Shown: positions 25,908-35,207 of the stretch, piece by piece
Position numbering within the stretch: position 1 is the stretch's first letter
Layout: every line of letters starts with the position of its first letter
Assembly (NCBI GenBank): GCA_029194465.1
Contig: JARFXS010000015.1
Location: 1-45,238 of the forward strand
DNA length: 45,238 nt
Source: Candidatus Nitrosocosmicus sp.
Lineage (GTDB): Archaea; Thermoproteota; Nitrososphaeria; Nitrososphaerales; Nitrososphaeraceae
Direction: 5' to 3'
The notes under the pieces: generated by a model
Seen by the model: the letters and a program-made list of their open reading frames with translations, nothing else
Told to the model about the DNA's origin: nothing
Databases searched by the model: none
Made by a program: the position numbers and the translations under genes

Positions 25908-26807
25908 TCATTTGGAGTTTAGCTCCTCTAAAAACTGGTAGATTACTGAGTAGTCTTTATTTTTTCTATCATCACTATTGTTAGCTGCCCTAAAAAGCTG
26001 CTGTGATAAGGATGTCATTGGCAGGAACAAACGTAAATCTTGCGATGCATCCATCATTAAATCGATATCTTTTAACATGTTTTTTAGGAAAAAAGAAGGC
26101 GAATAATCGTTATTTATCATCATTTGACCTTTCCTTTCACTAATTCCAGTTTTAAGCTTTGTAAGATTAAGAATTTGTAAATAAAGATTTGGATCTATTC
26201 CACTATGTTTAGCCAAAATTAATCCCTCAGACAAGGACAATGTAATTATGCCTATATTTAGATTAAGTGCCAATTTTATAGAATTAGAAACTCCATTGAT
26301 TTGGCCAACATAAAATACGTGTTTGGAAATTTTTTCTAAAATATGACGGATTTCTTTAAAAGAGTTTTCATTTCCTGAAACAAGAGAAATAAGTTCCCCC
26401 TTTTTTGCATCATTGGGGCCACCCATCACTGGAGTGCTAAGGAAGGTAAATCCTCTCCTCTCCCCTACAAGATTTGAACAGTACAAAGATTGATCAGAAT
26501 TAACGGTTGTACAATCCGCAATGATTAATTCCTTGTTACTACATTTCATTACACCATTATTTTGAAACAGGATTTCTTTTAAAGACTCAAAATTAGTAAC
26601 ACAGGTTATTATTAAATCGCTTTTTTCGGCCAAGGTTCGGGCATCCCTAAATATTTTTGCGCCCTTGTCCTGGAAATATGTGAGTTTGGCTTTATTCCTA
26701 CCGTAAACATTCACTTTAGTGTCTAGTTCTATTAATCGTTCTATTATTCCAGTACCTAACATGCCAACTCCAATTACACCAATTGCAATATCGCTCTTTA
26801 GTGACAC
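25908..26807 (-). CDS. Beta-hydroxyacid dehydrogenase (3-hydroxyisobutyrate dehydrogenase family)
   Basis: NAD(P)-dependent dehydrogenase. Seen: Rossmann motif IGVIGVGMLGTGIIERL at the N-terminus, VNVYGRNKAK, DLIITCVTN, then the substrate-binding FLSTPVMGGPNDAKKGEL (family S-x-P-V-x-G-G) and the catalytic-Lys region GVSNSIKLALNLN. The helical C-terminal domain ends KDYSVIYQFLEEL. The frame extends to ATG 26855, but TATA-like elements favour RNA starts inside that extension, so GTG 26807 is preferred. Members reduce glyoxylate, succinic semialdehyde or hydroxyisobutyrate; the substrate here is unknown. Confidence 0.88.
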   Translation of the reverse strand: MSLKSDIAIGVIGVGMLGTGIIERLIELDTKVNVYGRNKAKLTYFQDKGAKIFRDARTLAEKSDLIITCVTNFESLKEILFQNNGVMKCSNKELIIADCTTVNSDQSLYCSNLVGERRGFTFLSTPVMGGPNDAKKGELISLVSGNENSFKEIRHILEKISKHVFYVGQINGVSNSIKLALNLNIGIITLSLSEGLILAKHSGIDPNLYLQILNLTKLKTGISERKGQMMINNDYSPSFFLKNMLKDIDLMMDASQDLRLFLPMTSLSQQLFRAANNSDDRKNKDYSVIYQFLEELNSK

Positions 26808-26898
26808 AATCTTTGAGCATATTAGAACAGTTTTAAATGTATATGCAATTTCCAAATGAGAAGAATAAAATAGATACGAATTGGATCACACATATAAC

Positions 26899-27348
26899 AT
26901 GACTTTTACATTATTAATTGGTAATAACTTTATATCAAATAGTCCAAGAAGCATAAGGTATAACAAAAAATCTTTGTTTAAATTAGAACAAATATCAGAC
27001 TCACATAATCCTTCTATATCGGTTAGTATAGTCGACCTCAACAATAAAAAGATAATTGAAGTAGAAGAGAACGTATGTAAATATTGCTCTCCAGATCTGA
27101 TAATGAAAAAATCAGATCTTGAACATGTTTTGATTGTTGATAAAGAAGGCGAAATAGTCTTTGAATCCAGAATACTAGATAAAAAAACAATTCTAGTAAG
27201 TGGAATTTTTTACGTTGATGATCTAAAACTCACAATTACACAAAACTATATTATTCTCCCGACCCAAAAGTGGATAATGCATGATAAGGTCGATGCAAAT
27301 AATAAAGACATAAACATTACAAATGAAGGGATAAGGACATCTTCCTGA
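26899..27348 (+). CDS. Hypothetical protein, 149 residues
   Basis: Not recognised. The sequence is mostly short beta-strands (FTLLIGNNFI, SIVDLNNKKIIEVEENV, HVLIVDKEGEIVFESRIL, TILVSGIFYVDDLKLTITQNYIIL) with one Cys-x-x-Cys (CKYC). There is no signal peptide or membrane segment, so a small cytosolic beta-rich protein is likely. TTG 26881 is possible, but gaataaaat at 26863-26871 puts the RNA start near 26894, which favours ATG 26899. It is divergent from the dehydrogenase. Confidence 0.6.
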   Translation: MTFTLLIGNNFISNSPRSIRYNKKSLFKLEQISDSHNPSISVSIVDLNNKKIIEVEENVCKYCSPDLIMKKSDLEHVLIVDKEGEIVFESRILDKKTILVSGIFYVDDLKLTITQNYIILPTQKWIMHDKVDANNKDINITNEGIRTSS

Positions 27349-27401
27349 CAATATCAATAATAATACCTGAAAACATAACGAAAATAAGGATGGATCATTA
27401 G

Positions 27402-27805
27402 CTATCCACGTTTCTCTTTATCGACAATCCAATTACCCGATTTTCTTTTAAGAATCAATGTCCCAACGTATTTTCCACTGCTATAGACTTTACAAAATTT
27501 TGACTCATTCCAAAAAATGCCTCAACGATATTATGTTTTTTATGATATCCAGCCTCAATTACTTTAATATTTAATTTGCATTTGATTTTTTTATGACGTT
27601 TCTGGCCATGCTCCAATCACCACTCCATTCCACCAAATCAAAATCTCCAAAATTTAATGTATGTATTTGATTGTTTGTAAGAAATTTAAACGATTTGTTG
27701 TTTTTTATGACAAATTCATTTATCCATTTGATTGCTGCATCACCCTTTCCCTTTCTATTCCAAAATTATCCGCACTAGCTAAAAAATATCAATTTATAAT
27801 AGCAT
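27402..27805 (-). pseudogene. Broken gene of unknown family, four frameshifts at homopolymer runs
   Basis: No single frame is long, but joining three frames gives a smooth globular protein of about 125 residues: DNFGIER, GDAAIKWINEFVIKNNK, FGDFDLVEWSGDWSMARNV, CKLNIKVIEAGYHKKHNIV, then EAFFGMSQNF, and CKVYSSGKYVGTLILKRKSG ending GNWIVDKEKRG-stop. Every junction coincides with a run one base too short: A6 at 27781-27786, C3 at 27749-27751, T7 at 27586-27592 and A4 at 27494-27497. An in-frame stop also follows the presumed ATG (27805), which has a TATA-like box about 15-20 bases upstream. The family is unknown to me. Confidence 0.65.
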
Positions 27806-28141
27806 GGTTCTCTATAAATATATAAAAAAGACAAAAAATAGAAAATATGTAGTATAAAATATCTGATAGGTTCGCTTACGACGTCTTGATAATTTTTCAG
27901 GACTATTTTCCCGGTATTAAAGGAAAGAGGTATCTACCTGAATCAATGCGTGGTTGTTCAGTATCATGAATTCTGTTTGCTTTAACCATAATAATCCACT
28001 CTGTTAAAATATAGGCATATAGAACTCATTAATGGACCAAATCATTCAAGTCATATCATTACTAGGTAAAAAAATCACACAGATAATAGATAAATAGTTC
28101 ATTAATTAAGGTATTTATGAAAGGCATTAACGTAAAATAAA
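27806..28141. other. Intergenic region
   Basis: No gene seen in these 336 AT-rich bases. The left edge carries a TATA-like sequence for the broken gene on the minus strand. A gtatttatg at 28111-28119 lies about 26 bases before the TTG start of the next gene. Confidence 0.5.
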
Positions 28142-29002
28142 TTGGCAAACGAATCAAGTTATAAAAAAACATTAAAGTATCTAATAATTTTGATGGTTTT
28201 GAGCATTATAGTTGTCGATTTATCTATAATATTAATTTCCGATGAACACTTTCAACATACTGTTGCAATAATTATTCTTAATATAGCAGGCGCTACCGCA
28301 ACTGGTTTGGGCATTATCGCGGTTGTAAGACATGGAATTTCTGGTAGTCACGGAAAATCTTACTTGTTTTTAACTATTGGTATTGCATTGTGGTTTGCAG
28401 CAGACTTGGGAATATTGTACTCTTATTTTGTCTTACATGTAGACGAATTTGAGCGTATAAGTGTGTTAGATATGCTATGGTACAGTGGATATCTGTTTCT
28501 TATTCTTCATTTGATATCCATTATCAGAACAATAAGGATTAAAAACTTGTCTGTAACCATTACAATTATTTCTGCAATTATCATAGGGTCTGTTATTGTC
28601 AATTTTGGTGACTTCCTACCTTTACCAAAATCCTTCCTAATTAGTGGGGAGATTGATGTCGCAGAAATAAATGATGAATTGTCAAAGTTTGCAGTTACTA
28701 TACTATACCCAATTTTAGATTTATGTTTAATTGTTCCCTCGATAATCATATTAACCAATATATATAGGGACTATCAACATTCGGTACCTTGGGTACTTGC
28801 TTCGTTATCGTTATTGGTAAATGCTGTAGCAGATACAGGCTATACAATTGATTACTTAAACGGTTCAGCATCTGCCTTACCCTGGGATTTATTTTACATT
28901 GCTGATTTTATAATTATGTCTGGTGCTTTATATTGGTATAACAGATATCATATTACCGATCATATTTCAAAAAAGAATAAAAGAAATGAATTCATCAATT
29001 AG
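28142..29002 (+). CDS. Multi-pass membrane protein of unknown function
   Basis: 286 residues with about seven to eight hydrophobic segments: LIILMVLSIIVVDLSIILI, VAIIILNIAGATATGLGIIA, FLTIGIALWFAADLGILY, DMLWYSGYLFLILHLISI and so on. The motif DMLWYSGYLFLI recurs in weaker form near the C-terminus as DLFYIADFIIMSGALYW, suggesting internal duplication. The pattern resembles membrane sensor domains found in front of kinases or cyclases, but here it stands alone. The TTG start is about 26 bases after a TATA-like box, consistent with a leaderless RNA. Function not assigned. Confidence 0.75.
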   Translation: MANESSYKKTLKYLIILMVLSIIVVDLSIILISDEHFQHTVAIIILNIAGATATGLGIIAVVRHGISGSHGKSYLFLTIGIALWFAADLGILYSYFVLHVDEFERISVLDMLWYSGYLFLILHLISIIRTIRIKNLSVTITIISAIIIGSVIVNFGDFLPLPKSFLISGEIDVAEINDELSKFAVTILYPILDLCLIVPSIIILTNIYRDYQHSVPWVLASLSLLVNAVADTGYTIDYLNGSASALPWDLFYIADFIIMSGALYWYNRYHITDHISKKNKRNEFIN

Positions 29003-29097
29003 ATCGGTTTCCCTTCCCTCGCACCTACGCCTACTCCTGCACTTGCAGTTGCACTTGCACTTTCAACAACAGCTAAAGAACGGATAATTATCATTCG

Positions 29098-29277
29098 CTA
29101 GTCATTATCGGGCGATGAGTCACTGTTTTCCTCCTCAGATTTATCCTCATCTTCGTCTTCAAAATCTATATCATTTTCCTCTTCCTCTTCCTCCTCTTCC
29201 TCTATATCACTCTCATCATCTTGTAGTTCATGGGTCTCGTCTTTGATTTCATCCCTTTCGGCATCTTGATTACTCAT
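29098..29277 (-). CDS. Very acidic small protein
   Basis: 59 residues from ATG 29277 (open to 29301): MSNQDAERDEIKDETHELQ, followed by long Glu and Asp runs and a Ser-Pro-Asp end. It has almost no hydrophobic residues, so it would be disordered. The DNA is a GAA/GAG-like microsatellite, so the frame may be chance. A real start with a normal N-terminus is the main argument for it. Function unknown. Confidence 0.4.
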   Translation of the reverse strand: MSNQDAERDEIKDETHELQDDESDIEEEEEEEEENDIDFEDEDEDKSEEENSDSSPDND

Positions 29278-29359
29278 ACAGTCGAAACCTACTATACACA
29301 AATGGTATAAAAATTTTAAATCACTCGTCGATTTAGTATATATGGATTATCGTAGCTGG

Positions 29360-30154
29360 TTATCTGCACAATGCTTCAGGTATACTTATGGAGCAAGTAT
29401 TATTTGAAATTGAATTATCGATTTCGTTAAATTTACCTCCATTTCCTATGTTGATGTCTACACCAAAACTTCTCGTAAAATGATTGGAATTAAGGGAAGT
29501 ATTTGTACTTTTGGTATCAACAAATATTCCGTTTAAGCTGCTGGATATAAGATTGTCTTTTATTAAATTATCATGAGAATCAAATAAAGAAATAGAAGAA
29601 ATATCGTTAGAATCAAACGCATTATTAGAAATCACAGAATCACCAATAGTGTAGAACTTTATCCCGACGGTATTAGTATAGAACCGATTATTGTCAATGA
29701 GAATTCCCGAAGAATTCTCAACATAAATGGAAATTTCATTCCCTGTGAAATTTACTGTAGATATATCAACATTTTTGGAGTTATTTATGTAGACTCCAAT
29801 TTGGAAATGACCAACTGTTCCATTTCCTGCTAAAGTAACATTTTCTTTATTTGAAATCAAAATGCCAGTATAAGGGTTCAAGTAACCTGAACCTAAAATA
29901 GAAAAGTTATTTAAATTAATAACAGTATTATTGGCATCTATTGCTATGCCGTTCTGAAAATCACAATCTAAGGACTTGTTTAGTGTATATAACTTGCCAA
30001 CATATGAAGCACAGTTAAATAGACTCGCATCTGGACCCGTATTTTGACCACTAGCAAGTTCAGATTCTATCTCAACTTCAACATACCACAGAACAAACAA
30101 TAGTGCAAAGAAAACTGTAAAAGTGTGAAATATACAATTCCTTAGCATAAACAC
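29360..30154 (-). CDS. Secreted right-handed beta-helix protein (NosD/CASH-like)
   Basis: Seen: N-terminal signal anchor (FHTFTVFFALLFVLWYVEV) and then repeated Asn-rich coils of about 22 residues, each with a hydrophobic-Asn-turn: TLAGNGTVGHFQIGVYINNS, VDISTVNFTGNEISIYVEN, ILIDNNRFYTNTVGIKFY, SVISNNAFDSNDISSISLF, NLIKDNLISSSLNGIFVD. This is the NosD/pectate-lyase-like beta-helix pattern. Cys near residue 47 and at the C-terminus (NTCSISIPEALCR) may form disulfides. It is probably a cell-surface or extracellular protein; there is no catalytic motif to assign. Confidence 0.85.
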   Translation of the reverse strand: MFMLRNCIFHTFTVFFALLFVLWYVEVEIESELASGQNTGPDASLFNCASYVGKLYTLNKSLDCDFQNGIAIDANNTVINLNNFSILGSGYLNPYTGILISNKENVTLAGNGTVGHFQIGVYINNSKNVDISTVNFTGNEISIYVENSSGILIDNNRFYTNTVGIKFYTIGDSVISNNAFDSNDISSISLFDSHDNLIKDNLISSSLNGIFVDTKSTNTSLNSNHFTRSFGVDINIGNGGKFNEIDNSISNNTCSISIPEALCR

Positions 30155-30321
30155 ACAATTAATTGATGGATCTGTTTTATTTATTTAGCGTTTGACATCT
30201 CACGACTCACGACTTATTAGATAACAATCAGTTAGGAGTACGATTATCTAATCTTCAATAATAATAAGATGTAAGTCAAAAAAGGTTCAGACCTGAAATA
30301 TTTAATAATAAAAGAATGCCT

Positions 30322-31041
30322 TTATACGATATAAGGACCATTGACTTTGAGCCATCTTATTTTGATTTTATAATCGCTCATATGGTCTGATACTATTTTC
30401 CAGAATCGCTTAGAATGATTTCTTTCAATAAGGTGACTTAGTTCATGTAATACCACATATTCAATTACGTCGAGAGGAGCCTTTAAAAGATGGATATTAA
30501 GATTTATGACATTACGGTATGTCGCACTGCCCCACCTACTTTTCAATTTTTTTAGCAATATTTTCTTGGGTGACACATTTAGAAGTTTAGAATACTTTAC
30601 AATTATTGGACTAATAATTGGATAAGCCACGTCAGTTAACCATTGTTCATAGATGCGCTTTACATTCCTTTTAATTGTGTAAATAACAAACCCATCATTA
30701 GTAAAATTCAACAAATTCGAATTATGACCAATAATCCTTAATCCATAGTTCTTTCCAAGATACGGTAAAGTAGAATTATTTTGATAAATAGGTATGTTAA
30801 TTGATGCATCGGGATTGTCTTGTTCTTTGATTTTTTGAAATATCCACTTTGCCTTTTTACTTACAAGAGACTCGATGTCTTTCAGGGATGATGATGTTGA
30901 AGTTCGTACTGACACATTACCATATTCAATCAATATTTCGTTAGTTTTTCTTCTTCTTTGAGACCGAATTATCTGAAATTCTAAAACATTGTTATCATAA
31001 ATAATTTTATGCTTATGGTTGAAAGAAGATGGTGCAATCAT
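30322..31041 (-). CDS. YgjP-like metallopeptidase (DUF45, M48-like)
   Basis: Seen: the zinc motif VVLHELSHLIERNHSKRFW, i.e. HExxH with a downstream His (H-S-K-R-F-W) as in the YgjP family, and upstream WGSATYRNVINLNIHLLKAP. The N-terminal half holds VRTSTSSSLKDIESLVSKKAKWIFQK, also typical. The 239 residues match the family. Members are predicted cytosolic zinc peptidases, sometimes near restriction systems, though none is seen here. Neighbours are the beta-helix gene and the broken dinB. Confidence 0.88.
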   Translation of the reverse strand: MIAPSSFNHKHKIIYDNNVLEFQIIRSQRRRKTNEILIEYGNVSVRTSTSSSLKDIESLVSKKAKWIFQKIKEQDNPDASINIPIYQNNSTLPYLGKNYGLRIIGHNSNLLNFTNDGFVIYTIKRNVKRIYEQWLTDVAYPIISPIIVKYSKLLNVSPKKILLKKLKSRWGSATYRNVINLNIHLLKAPLDVIEYVVLHELSHLIERNHSKRFWKIVSDHMSDYKIKIRWLKVNGPYIV

Positions 31042-31216
31042 AAATATTGGCTAATAACAATTAGAAGGCTGTTTTTATAAATTTAAGGGTGTATGGGATG
31101 TCAATATCAATCAACATATGAGGCAAAAAATAAGATATTTTCTGATGTTTATCGAATTAGAGTTTCCCCAAAAATCCCAGAACAGTCAAGATGTGATTAA
31201 AATACTAATAAAAACA

Positions 31217-32472
31217 TTAAACGAAATCCATTATGGATTTTTGAGGATTTTTTCCATCTCTATCTATTTTTGACAGGTTGGACACTTTAATGCCAAGTTT
31301 TCTTACATACATGGAATTTACATCAAAGCTACCAGTAGTATGTATACCTCCTTTGCTAATCTCTTCGGAGCTGTTGTCATCATCATCAAGACTGAATCTG
31401 TTCAATAATGTCTCCATAACAGAGATTATACTTTCTTTATCCTTTTTATATGATGAAAAGGTAATTTCTCGACTTTCAATTGAAAAATTCGTCCTAACCA
31501 ACTTGATTCCAACAGTTTTAAACTCGTATCCTTTTCTTCTGACACGTTCATAAATATCATCAGCCATATCATTAACAAGAATATTTAGAATATCTTTTTT
31601 ACTAATTAGGGGTTTTAACAAAGTCTCCTCCGTACTTAAGGACAGGTTGTTTTCTCGAGGTATAACGGGCTCATTCTCTTTGCCATTTGCTATCTGCCAC
31701 ATCCACAATGCTTGTCTTTTCCCAAATTTATCAGACAGTTTTTGGATATTCGAATTAGATAATTGTCCTATGGTCTCAATCCCCATGTCTTTAAGTGTAC
31801 GTGTGGTTTTTGTTCCGATTCCAGATATTCTATCTACTGCCAGTGTGGACAAAAACGTTAGAGTATCTTGAGGATAAACGATAGTGAGACCATCTGGTTT
31901 CTGAAAATCAGATGCAATCTTGGCAACTGACTTGTTTGATGCAACCCCAATTGAACAGATTAGTCCATTACACTGTGCCCTGATAGAATCCTTAATATTT
32001 AATGCAAATTCCCGGATTGAAAAACCTTCCTGGATGTTGTATTTCCTTTCAGAATTTTCAAGGGTATTCTTCAATTTTTTCTGATCGACTGGATCATCTC
32101 CCGAAACATTCTGTTTTGGATACTGCAGAATTTTTTTAGTGCAATCAAGATATGCTTCATCGATACTAGTTTGTTCCAATGAATCAGCATATTCCTCCAA
32201 TAGTCTCATTACCTGTTGAGAGACTGAATTGTAGTAGTCTTTGTCTACAGGTTTTAGTATAAGGTTAGGACATAATTCCTTGGCTCTTGATAAAGACATG
32301 GCAGATCGAACGCCAAATTTTCGAGCTTCATATGAACAAGAGGCAACGGCTCCTTCTGGTTATCAATGCTTTTCTTTCGGGAGTCATTATTACTGCATGG
32401 GCCTTTACCTATAAGAGAAGAGTCTCTCAGTTCTTCACAGGCTGGGAAAAAAGCATTCATGTCAATGTGCAT
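31217..32472 (-). pseudogene. dinB: Y-family DNA polymerase IV (DinB/Dpo4), two frameshifts near the N-terminus
   Basis: Translesion polymerase. Homology begins at ATG 32472 with MHIDMNAFFPACEELRDSSL (catalytic Asp), shifts to a second frame (HAVIMTPERKALITR) near 32400, then to a third (GAVASCSYEARKFGVRSAMS) near 32346. The rest is intact to the end, including QTSIDEAYLDCT, ICSIGVASNKSVAKIAS and KLGIKVSNL. It finishes QKSIMDFV, a PCNA-interacting peptide. Each shift is explained by one extra base. The intact 3' frame has an internal start at 32299, but that product would lack the first catalytic Asp. It is either a recent pseudogene or two sequence errors. Confidence 0.85.
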
Positions 32473-32479
32473 GATAATT

Positions 32480-33303
32480 TTACCCGGCCAGATTTGAGTA
32501 GTAGGGGAAGGTTTTGTGAATCTTTTGATGAATTAACACTTTGGGTTTAGGAAATATCAAATTTGAATCAGATGAATCGCGGACGGGTTGCGATATAATA
32601 ATTGAATAATCAATAACATCATGGGAATATTTTGGATAACCTGTTTCCTTTTCCTTTTGCTTTATCAAATTGATCCATCTCATAGCCTCGGTCATTATTG
32701 ATTGAAGTATTATCAAGATTAAGGAAAATGAAAATTGAAGTAACGGCTGGATAGTAATGTCGATATCCCGAATGTGACCAAGCAAAAAGATGAGTTATGT
32801 CTTCTTAAAATATTATGTTAATTCTTGCACCATGTATTATGGATCCCAAAATCAACAGCCACAGAAAAACCGTGATAAGTAACATTACGCAGTATTTCAC
32901 TCTAACCATGCACGTCCAGTATTTTGTAATGATACTTGAGGAGGTGGTGACAATAAGATTACAAGAATTTTTTCTTTTAACACTTGTAAATCTTCCAAAA
33001 CTTCCAAGCGATTCAGATTGTCCTGATGTCATGGTTTGGTTAATAAGATTTTATGGAATTTTTATGGTGAATCGAAAATCATCCGAAGTTTCATTCGCCC
33101 ATTTTTTAGAGCAACAGAGCCTGGAGGAAACAAGCTTTGCCGAGATCAAGATGCATAAAATTGAAAATTTTAGAATAATACGAAAGGTAATGCATGGAAT
33201 CCAATTCAACAGATAAAATTTTGACCCATTCTGGGCTCTTCCATCCGCTGCAACCTACGTAGTATTTCAATTTCCCTTCTCTATTTCTTTTCTGATCTAC
33301 CAA
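32480..33303 (-). pseudogene. DUF72-family protein, heavily frameshifted
   Basis: DUF72 (YecE-like) pieces appear in order but in changing frames. They are YYVGCSGWKSPEWV and HYLSYYSKIFNF near 33106-33303, KKWANETSDDFRFTIKIP, NLNRLEVLEDLQVLKEK with ILVILLSPPPQ, LKYHYKILDVHG, FSVAVDFGIHNTWCKN, HIRDIDITI, and INNDRGYEMDQFDKAKGKGN. At least five frame changes and several stops separate them, too many to be read through. DUF72 proteins are TIM-barrel enzymes of unknown activity. The remnant ends 8 bases before the broken dinB, so the two probably once formed one unit. Confidence 0.8.
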
Positions 33304-33410
33304 GATTAATCTTACTTTCTTTAACTAGAAATCTCATGTTTAAGATCCCAAGAGAATTTATGAACGGTTGATAGATCGCGATGAAGATAAAGATTGGAAG
33401 TGAAAGGATT

Positions 33411-33716
33411 GGTTGTATGGAGGTTAGGAGGGGTTGTATGGAGGTTTTGAATTAGAGGGGTTGTATGGAGGTTAGGATTGGAGGTTAGGGAGAGGGTTGT
33501 ATGGAGAGGTTTAGGAGGGGTTGTATGGAGGTTAGGAGGGGTTGTATGGAGGTTAGGAGGGGGAGGTTAGGAGGGTTGTATGGAGGTTAGGAGGGGGGTA
33601 TGGAGGTTAGGAGAGGTTGTATGGGGTTAGGAGGGGTTGTATGGAGGTTAGGAGGGTTGTATGGAGGGAGGGGTTAGGAGGGTTGTATGGAGGTTAGAGG
33701 GGTTGTATGGAGGTGA
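33411..33716. repeat. G-rich minisatellite, about 13 imperfect copies of a ~22-bp unit
   Basis: The consensus is near ggttgtatggaggttaggag with 2-4 extra G. Copies begin at about 33411, 33433, 33459, 33495, 33519, 33541, 33574, 33595 (partial), 33615, 33635, 33655, 33681 and 33701. Copies differ by small indels, so no frame stays open. The plus strand has G-runs every few bases, favourable for G-quadruplex formation. There are no flanking palindromes and no spacer/repeat alternation, so this is not a CRISPR array. Confidence 0.9.
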
Positions 33717-34018
33717 GAATCAAGGCAATAGACTGAGGAGGAACAATAACCAACGTCAGAGCAATTATTCTAAACTGAGATAGGATTTGACAAATGTCAT
33801 AAAAAAAAATTGGTTGGGCTTTGATAACTAAAAAAGGTTGCTAATCTGGACGGTAAATAAGAGACTCGATAACATTTTCCTTATATGTGTAAAAACTCGA
33901 TTAAGATATTATAATAATAGAATTATTTAGTATTATTATGATATATAAATAAGTTATATACAAATCTTTAAAAATAGTAATATTATATATTATTGCTTTA
34001 AAAATATACGGGTAAGGT
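33717..34018. other. Intergenic region between the minisatellite and the repeat-protein gene
   Basis: No gene seen. The right half is extremely AT-rich. It contains ttatatatta-type boxes at about 33983-33992 that would suit a promoter for the gene starting at 34019. Confidence 0.5.
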
Positions 34019-34625
34019 TTGCAGATTAAGCATCGTTTAAAAACGTCTGTAATGATATCAACGATTTTACTACTAGCTGTAACTTCTTACTTTTTCTTAG
34101 GATCAACGGAACAAAGTGCATATGAAAAAAGGATTTTGATCAATCTCAAGATAATAAACAGGACTCAAACTGCGAGGCAGGAGAGGATAACAACAATAAA
34201 TGCAATAACATAAGCATATCTAGACATGATGGTGGTAATGATGGAGGAAATCAGTTCAAGTATCTAAACAGATGACTCAAACTGCGAGGCAGGAGGATAA
34301 CAAACAATTCATGCAATAACATACATATCTAGACATGATGGTGGTAATGATGGAGGAAATCAGGTTCAAGTATCTAAACAGGACCAAACTGCGAGGCAGG
34401 AGAGGATAACAACAATTCATGCAATAACATAAGCATATCTAGACATGATGGTGGTAATGACGGTAGTGAAAGCGCTAGCAGTAGTAGTTATGATGGAGGA
34501 AATCAGGTTCAAGTATCTAAACAGGACTCAAACTGCGAGGCAGGAGAGGATAACAACAATTCATGCAATAACTTTGACCTTAAAGAAATGATTAGTGATG
34601 GACTTGATATGTTAAAACAAACTTG
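34019..34625 (+). pseudogene. Secreted Cys/Asn-rich repeat protein, frameshifted
   Basis: The start is intact: HRLKTSVMISTILLLAVTSY and FFLGSTEQSAYEK form a signal peptide. Downstream, homology moves to another frame at the A-rich run near 34122-34131 (KKDFDQSQDNKQDSNCEAGE). It then shows repeated modules D-S-N-C-E-A-G-E-D-N-N-N-S-C-N-N followed by ISISRHDGGNDGGNQVQVSK. The last module and C-terminus (FDLKEMISDGLDMLKQT-stop at 34625) are clean. Copies two and three carry small indels that break the frame. Each module has two Cys, possibly a small disulfide loop. The intact first frame makes only 64 residues. Confidence 0.75.
34155..34596 (+). repeat. Four direct repeats of about 110 bp inside the secreted-protein gene
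   Basis: Units begin at about 34161, 34271, 34381 and 34523 with actgcgaggcaggagaggat shortly after each start. The third unit has an extra segment of about 32 bases coding a Ser-rich insert (near 34462-34493). Unit 4 is only the first half. Units are over 90% identical by eye but differ by 1-3-base indels. Confidence 0.9.
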
Positions 34626-34661
34626 AAAATGTAATTGCTCTTTTGATACGTATTTGATATA

Positions 34662-35207
34662 TCATTTTTGATAATTTTCAGATCTCCAAAGATATTCGTA
34701 GCCATGAGTATAAATATCGATTATGTTTCCAAACGGATCTTCGCACGATACTACCTTGAAAGGTTTTCCATTCGTTAACTCCCATATTTGAGTTCTCTGC
34801 TTACCACCGTTATCAATAATCCTTTTCGTGGTTTCTTCGATATTGATATCAGTTATGCAAATATGAAAGAAACCGGTCTTCCAATACTCAAAATTGTCCT
34901 CCCTTTTCTCTTCTTTAGGTTCAATGAATTCAAAAACTTCGAACCCAATTTGATTCCCAAAGCTTAAGTGAGCAATCTTTAGTTTCTTAAATTCCTTGCC
35001 AAAAACATCTTGAAAAATCTTGCCTATGTGAGTGTCGTCTGCAACGGCTTCGAAAGTTGGCTTTACAATATTAAAACCTAAAACTGTTGTGTACCACACT
35101 ATTACTTCTTCAATATTAGTCACACTTACGGCAATGTGGTTTAAATTACTAGGATAAGGATATAATTTGGATTTACTGGCGGGTATTTCATTGGGAGGCA
35201 AAGTCAT
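34662..35207 (-). CDS. VOC-superfamily (glyoxalase/dioxygenase fold) protein
   Basis: Seen: paired VOC modules. The first has LNHIAVSVTNIEEVIVWYT with VLGFNIVKP, and the second has FFHICITDINIEETTKRIIDNGG with SCEDPFGNIIDIYTHGYE. Likely metal ligands are His in NHIAVSV, Glu in FEVFEF, His in FFHICIT and a residue in the last strand. The 181 residues fit a lactoylglutathione-lyase-like or small dioxygenase protein; the substrate is not indicated. It is an isolated gene, convergent with the broken repeat-protein gene. Confidence 0.85.
   Translation of the reverse strand: MTLPPNEIPASKSKLYPYPSNLNHIAVSVTNIEEVIVWYTTVLGFNIVKPTFEAVADDTHIGKIFQDVFGKEFKKLKIAHLSFGNQIGFEVFEFIEPKEEKREDNFEYWKTGFFHICITDINIEETTKRIIDNGGKQRTQIWELTNGKPFKVVSCEDPFGNIIDIYTHGYEYLWRSENYQK

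Noticed and set aside
29003..29097. cttgcacttgca-type short repeats after the membrane protein gene
   Set aside because: The tract is short and imperfect with no coding or structural support, so it is probably simple sequence only.
32480..32785. A 101-residue minus-strand frame as a separate gene
   Set aside because: Its N-terminal HIRDIDITI and the parallel frame MDQFDKAKGK align with the C-terminal half of DUF72, so it is part of that pseudogene.
32815..33216. A 133-residue plus-strand frame
   Set aside because: It lies opposite the DUF72 remnant, whose minus-strand pieces match a known family. The plus-strand product has no recognisable features.
33411..33716. Repeat array as a CRISPR
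   Set aside because: Units are adjoining and G-rich, vary in length and lack unique spacers of constant size. No cas genes are present.
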